Source: Paramyrothecium sp. XJ0827
Taxonomy: Eukaryota; Ascomycota; Sordariomycetes; Hypocreales; Stachybotryaceae
Length of the DNA stretch: 64,000 nucleotides
Reading direction: 5' to 3'
Assembly: GCA_020881915.1 (NCBI GenBank)
Contig: JAJFPB010000003.1
Location: 5,634,721 to 5,698,720 of the forward strand
The notes beneath the pieces were generated by a model. The model had not been told where the DNA came from. It saw only the letters and a program-made list of their open reading frames with translations, and ran no database searches. Position 1 is the stretch's first letter, and each line of letters begins with the position of its first letter. Positions 59,501 to 64,000 of this stretch are shown here, in pieces. The position numbers and the translations under genes are program-made.

Positions 59501-61306
59501 TATCCAGATCACAAGCACGGGTGGAGGCAAGAGTTTGTCGTTCATGTTGCCGGCATATTGTTCACCAGAGGGGACAACGATCGTTGTAGTGCCATTGGTT
59601 GCATTGCAGGAAGATTTACATAAACGTTGCACGGAGTTCCAAATTACGTCCCATATATGGAACAGCCAGCAGGGAACGCCGACAGCAAGCATAGTTTTCG
59701 TGACGCCCGAGTCAGCGGTGACGGGCGGGTTCCGAGATTACGTCAACCGATTGCAAAACCAGGGTGTTTTGGACCGAGTGATTTTAGAAGAGTGCCACAC
59801 ATTAATGGATGGCAGCGCAACGTTCCGGCCAAAGTTAAGCGAAGTCGGAAAGGTGGTTCGGGAGTGGGGTGTGCAGCGGGTATTTTTAACAGCCACGATG
59901 GGCCCGGACGAGATGGTCGAGTTTTACAAGGTGGCGGCGATCCAGCCCGGGCGGGAGGTAGTGTTTCGAAGCAAAACAACACGACGCAACATACGGTACA
60001 GCGTCATCAAGGTGGAGCATAGGAGTAATAAAGCAAGGGGCAAAGGGAAGGCACATTGGAGGCAAGAGGAAGAGGAGGCACAGATGGCAGAAGATAAGAG
60101 GATCAAAGAGGTTGTAGAAGCATGGATCCGTGGAGGACACGACGGCAAGGTGATCATTTATGGCGGGTCAGTGGAACGGGTGAAGAGGTTAGGGAGATGT
60201 TTGGTTGTGGCACATATTACAACAAGGTCGACACAAAGGAGGGCAAGAAGGAACGGTTACAGATGTGGATGATGGGAGAGAGAATTATAGTGGCAACGAA
60301 CGCATTAGGGATGGGAATCGATATACCCGACATAAGGTTGGTAGTGCATGGATGGATGCCGAGGCGAATTCGAGATTACGTACAGGAGAGCGGGCGAGCG
60401 GGACGAGACGGGCAAGTCAGCGATGCGGTTGTTATTTGCCGGGGTTGAAACAAGATAAGCAAGAGGCCGAGAGGCGGCAAAAGGCAAAGGCCGAGCAGAG
60501 CGGGTGGTGTAAGGAAGAAAGAGAGGAGAGAAGTGTGGATTACGTGGAGAGGGAGGAATGCCGGCGAAAGATATTGGATATGTCGATGGATGGTCGAACG
60601 GATCGAGAGGGGTGTGAAGAAGGTGAAGAGCAATGCGATGTTTGCGGACGAATAGAAGAAAAGTTGGACAACCAAAGCCAAGACCAAGGCCAAGACCAAG
60701 ACGAAGTCGAATACGCAGAGGCACAAATAGCGTTCGACCGGCAGAGACGAGATATTGCATTCCAAGAGTGGCAAAGCAGGAAGCAAATGATGGAGGAAAC
60801 GGCGATGGCGAGCGAGTTGGAGGGTTATTTGGAAAGTTGGGCAGAGTGTTGTGCGATTTGCCGGATGGGGATGAGGCAGATGAGCACAGAATGGAAGAGT
60901 GCCCGTTAAAGGGTACGGCAGGGTACAGAGAGGTGAGCGGGGTTATGGCAAGGATAGAAGAGGAGATGTTTCGAAAGCGAGGGTTTGAACCGTACAGCGG
61001 TTGTTTTTGGGTGTGGGTTGCCATACAAGGTTTGTAATGGATGGAAGGTAATGGATGATGACGGGGAGATACGAGAAGATACAGGGAGGGAAATGTCAGT
61101 ATGAAGGAGTATTGGCGCGGTTTTACGGGGCAGCCGTTTGTATTTTCCAGGATAAGGTCAAGGGGTTAAGTGGGCAAGAGAGAGAGTCGAGGGGGTTTTA
61201 TACATGGGCAGGAAGGAGGATTAAGTTATGGGGTGGGATGGAGACAAATGAGATGTGCCGGGGATTTGCAGAGTTATGTAAGTGGATAATGGAAGAGGAG
61301 GAGTGA
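56521..61306 (+). pseudogene. Telomere-linked RecQ-type helicase (TLH), homopolymer indels
   Basis: Large superfamily-2 helicase of the subtelomeric TLH type, about 1590 codons if read through. The N-terminus has an OrsD-like pair of C2H2 fingers (CNQCEHACIADEVQTHLRRHH; CNQCPYIVRREKHMRDH). The helicase core: motif I ITSTGGGKSLSF near 59516-59550, motif II ILEECHTLMD near 59785-59812 (EECH instead of DEAH), motif III FLTATM, then IIVATNALGMGIDIPDIRLV and QESGRAGRDG (motif VI, 60385-60415). A Cys-rich tail follows (FGCGLPYKVCNGW; GGKCQYEGVL). The frame changes near 58008, 58950, 59487, 60193, 60442, 60868, 61006 and 61064. Compared with the RIPed copy, six are losses of one G in a G-run, one is a gain of G and one a gain of T. 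There are no RIP-type stops. Confidence 0.9.
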
Positions 61307-61714
61307 ATAGAGCATTTAGTATAAAGAGAATAGATATTAGGGTTAGGGCGAGAATACAATTATTAGGGGTTGGTGTAGTAGTTATAGGTAGAGAGAGTTA
61401 GGTATATTTGTAGTTTAGGGTAGTAGTAGGGTTGGAATAAAGACAAAAAAAAAAAAAAAAAGAGCAAGGAAAACAGCGAAGGAATAAAGTGCCGTCCAAG
61501 AAAGAGGCAATGCCAGTAAGGCAGAAGAAGAAAGAGAGAATGAGAGAGTAGATTAACAAGCCATCCGGGCAGAAAAAGAGCGGCATCAGTTAGGCGTAAA
61601 AAGGGTGGAGAGAGGGAGAGAAGGAAAGAGAGAGAAGAGTAACAAACCATCCGGGCAGGAAAAGAGCCGCGCCGGTCAGGCGTAAATAAACGGGGAGAGG
61701 TATGCCCGTAGAGA
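61307..61714. repeat. Subtelomeric repeat, G/A-rich
   Basis: Contains TTAGGGTTAGGGCG, a poly-A run at 61445-61461 and GGCAGGAAAAGAGCCG-type motif copies near 61565 and 61650-61680. No gene. Confidence 0.7.
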
Positions 61715-62085
61715 GGAGTATTAGATTGGATTGCAGCGCAGGTGTGGGCCGAAGAGGTGAAGAAGATAGTATTTAAGGCCAGGCGGTTTACGAGTTTCAG
61801 CGGGTGTTTTAATTGCGGGATGCCACAGGGGATTTACCAGCAATGGGTGGCGGCAAAGGAGGACGAGGGGCATTTGCCCAGATATAAGGGAAGCAGTGCC
61901 AGTATAGAGGTGTATTAGAAAAGGTTTGGGGCGCGGGGTTAGGGTTTTACCACGACGAGACGATGGAAATAATAAAGGAGATGGGTATAATTGGGGAAGA
62001 AGAGGTGGACAAGTTTATATGGATAGGTAAGAAGGTAAGATGGGGCGGGCATGAGACAAATAATATATGTGTGGGGTTTATATAA
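61715..62085 (+). pseudogene. Third helicase C-terminal fragment
   Basis: The plus strand reads LDWIAAQVWAEEVKKIVFKA, then FTSFSGCFNCGMPQGIYQQW, then a CQYRGVLEKVWGAGLGF-like segment after a frame change near 61892, and ends near WGGHETNNICVGFI. The spacing of CxxCGxPQ, CQYxGVL and WGGxEtnxxC copies the TLH tail at 60990-61270 (FGCGLPYKVC; CQYEGVL; WGGMETNEMC), but the sequence is clearly a different subfamily. Upstream helicase parts are absent. Confidence 0.75.
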
Positions 62086-64000
62086 ATTTGTAGATTATTA
62101 TATAATAGAGGTTAGAAGAGATATATAATTTTAGAGGGTTATAGGTATTATTATTTATACGGCGGAGTAGAGACAGTTAGGTTAGGTTTAATTAATATGG
62201 TTAGGGTGAGGTTTAATTAATATGGTTAGGGTGAGGTTTAATTAATATGGTTAGGGTGAGGTTGCATTTATATGGTTAGGGTGAGAAAGGTTGCCCATGT
62301 TTGCAGGCCATAGAGTAAGTGTGGATAGTATGGTATAGTATGTAGAGACCAAGGAGTGTTAATAGATTAGGCGGGATTTGACGATAAAATCGAAACGTAG
62401 GCCCAGACCAATTAGTTTAAGATGGGAACAAGTCAATGAGAAGGGTTAGGGTAAGCAGATAATGAAGGGAGGAGGGCGGATAGTAGATTAGGTAAAGACA
62501 ACGGGTTATTAGCAAAGGCAGCGGTAACAGAGAAGCCAGTGTTGTAGTGAAGATATAGAGATAGATAAATGGCGGCGTAGGTGAATACAACAGTTAGGTA
62601 GGAGGAGGCAGGCATGGCGTAGACGGCGAGAGTTATAGCAGCAGCAAGAAGGCAAGCAGTAGCCAAGATGGCGGTGACAGAGACAGTAGGCATTAGGTAA
62701 GATAAAAGAAGGGCCGTCAATAGAGTTAGCAGGCAAGAATTAAAACAAAAGAAGTCAGTAGAGAAGCAACGGACAATATAAGCAGGCAGGCAGGAAAGCA
62801 AGGGTTTAGCCAGGTAGGTAGAGACAAGGATTAGAATAAATAGCCAAGACGAATAGCGGAGAGGTAAAGAGCAGCAAGAAAGGGTAAAAGAAGGAGGGAG
62901 GGGTAGATAGAGGGGTTAAGGTTTATATAGGAAGAATAGAGAAGAAAAGTCGGATTACAGAATATACAAAGGCAGCAGAAGTACAAAAGGGAAGGAAACA
63001 GCAGGGATTGCAATGTAATATAAGGCGGGCAGTTAGAAAAGAAGCAAGCAGCAGGCAGTTAGACCCACAATAAGTGATGTGCGGCCATGTGGAGGCGGGA
63101 GGATTTAGGGGATTAGTAGTAGAGGGCGGAACCGGACCGGGCGAATAGGGTTAAGGTTAAGGGGTAGAGATCGGAGGTCGGAGGTCAGAGGGAGAAGGGA
63201 GGGAGGAGGGTTTAAATGGGTTAGGGTTAATAATTAAGGGCGACAGCAAGAAAAGAGCCAGGCCGGCGAGGCCAGTTAGTTAGGTTAGTTATAGAAGGGT
63301 TTTAGGGGAGAGTTAAAAAGAGTTATAAATAATTAAGGGCGACAGCGGGAAAAGAGCCAGGCCGGCGAGGCCACAGTTAAGATTAGGAGTAATTAGTAAT
63401 AAGGTAAGATAGCAAGGGAAAGGGTTAGGGGAGGGTTTATGGTGAGGGTTAGGGGAGGGGTTTATGGTGAGGTTAGGGGAGGAGTTTATAGTGAGGGTTA
63501 GGGGAGGGGTTTATGGTGAGGGTTAGGGGAGGAGTTTATAGTGAGGGTTAGGGGAGGGGTTTATGGTGAGGGTTAGGGGAGGAGTTTAGGGTAATAGTTA
63601 GGAAAAGTAATTAGTAATAAGGTAAGAGCGCGAGGGAAAGATTAAAAGATATAAAAAGAGATAATATAAGGGTTATAGAATTTAATAGTATATTTAATAA
63701 AATAAATAAAAGTAAAGAGTTATAAGTTAATAGTAGTTAGCATTAAAAAGAGCATATAAATAATTAAAGATAATAATTAGAAAAGAGTCAGGCCAGTGAG
63801 GCAAAAAATAAAGTTATAAAAGGGTTTTAGAGAAGATTTAAAAAGAGTAATTTAGAATGAAGAGTAATAGCAGGAAACAAGCCAGGCAAGCAAGGCCACA
63901 ATTAAAGTTATAGGGTTTTAAGATATAGAAGTCCATTATTAAAAGGCAGGAAATGAAGTGAAGTAATCAATTAAAATATAATAAATAAAGAGGCACCATA
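62086..64000 (+). repeat. Subtelomeric tandem-repeat region
   Basis: No gene. About 62185-62285: four units of about 25 bp, GTTTAATTAATATGG followed by TTAGGGTGAG (last unit diverged). 63240-63275 and 63330-63372: copies of GGGCGACAGC(A/G)(A/G)GAAAAG followed by AGCCAGGCCGGCGAGGCCA. About 63420-63600: seven or so units of about 25 bp of the form GGTTAGGGGAGG(G/A)GTTTAT(G/A). TTAGGG-like pieces are always on the plus strand. Confidence 0.85.

Noticed and set aside
60305..61024. 239-codon minus-strand frame under the helicase tail
   Set aside because: Antisense to a well-supported helicase region; proline/serine-rich because of composition.
62433..63013. Minus-strand frames in the terminal repeats
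   Set aside because: Low-complexity, leucine/serine-rich translations of G/A-rich repeats; no gene features.
37501..64000. CRISPR array or bacterial-type mobile island
   Set aside because: Repeats are tandem subtelomeric units or LTRs without spaced unique spacers, and the genes have spliceosomal introns; the DNA is eukaryotic.

Overview
The window is nuclear DNA of a filamentous ascomycete (Pezizomycotina, most likely Sordariomycetes; the genus cannot be fixed from sequence alone). Evidence: short 40-90 bp GT-AG introns with CTAAC-type branch sites, a highly reducing iterative polyketide synthase, a Zn2Cys6 regulator, a rhodopsin-domain (PTH11-like) membrane protein, Gypsy and pogo/Fot1 transposons, AT-rich blocks whose C-to-T and G-to-A decay looks like repeat-induced point mutation (RIP), and a subtelomere with TTAGGG-like repeats and telomere-linked helicase (TLH) genes. 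The G-rich repeat strand reads left to right, so the chromosome end should lie beyond the right edge. Layout. 0-25 kb is gene-rich and holds an apparent secondary-metabolite cluster: FAD-linked oxidoreductase (5257-6947, -), SDR (9077-10080, +), rhodopsin-domain membrane protein (10385-11730, -), HSL-type esterase (12947-14062, +), an 11-exon HR-PKS of about 2344 aa (15601-23211, +) and a secreted alpha/beta-hydrolase with three exons (23941-25142, -). A two-repeat secreted protein (115-744) and an integral membrane protein (1539-3602, -) lie to the left. 25-37 kb is mixed: an AA9 polysaccharide monooxygenase relic, a glycerate-kinase-like P-loop kinase (28521-29372, -), a Zn2Cys6 regulator broken by two one-base indels (29627-31795), an AAA+ ATPase of about 902 aa (32042-34879, -) and a DUF7708-type protein with a STAND/NACHT-like layout (about 35200-36874, +). 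37-50 kb is an AT-rich transposon block: unidentified RIP-decayed repeats, a structurally complete but un-RIPed pogo/Fot1 element (38701-40560), a full-length RIPed Gypsy chromovirus with 585-bp LTRs and a 5-bp target duplication (40622-48553, coding on minus) carrying an antisense ORF, and a head-to-head truncated second Gypsy copy (about 48780-50030). 50-64 kb is subtelomeric: a heavily RIPed TLH (50031-55260), an interstitial subtelomeric tract, a second un-RIPed TLH (55970-61306) interrupted only by single-base homopolymer indels, a third TLH C-terminal fragment (about 61715-62085), then G-rich tandem repeats to the edge. How it fits together. The HR-PKS would build a reduced polyketide chain; the SDR, the FAD oxidoreductase and the two hydrolases are natural tailoring or release candidates. 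The only Zn2Cys6 regulator in view is frameshifted. The right half records successive events: Gypsy insertion and RIP, truncation of a Gypsy copy at the TLH boundary, decay of the first TLH, and later arrival of a second TLH and a pogo element that escaped RIP. All product names rest on reading motifs by eye; no database search was run.
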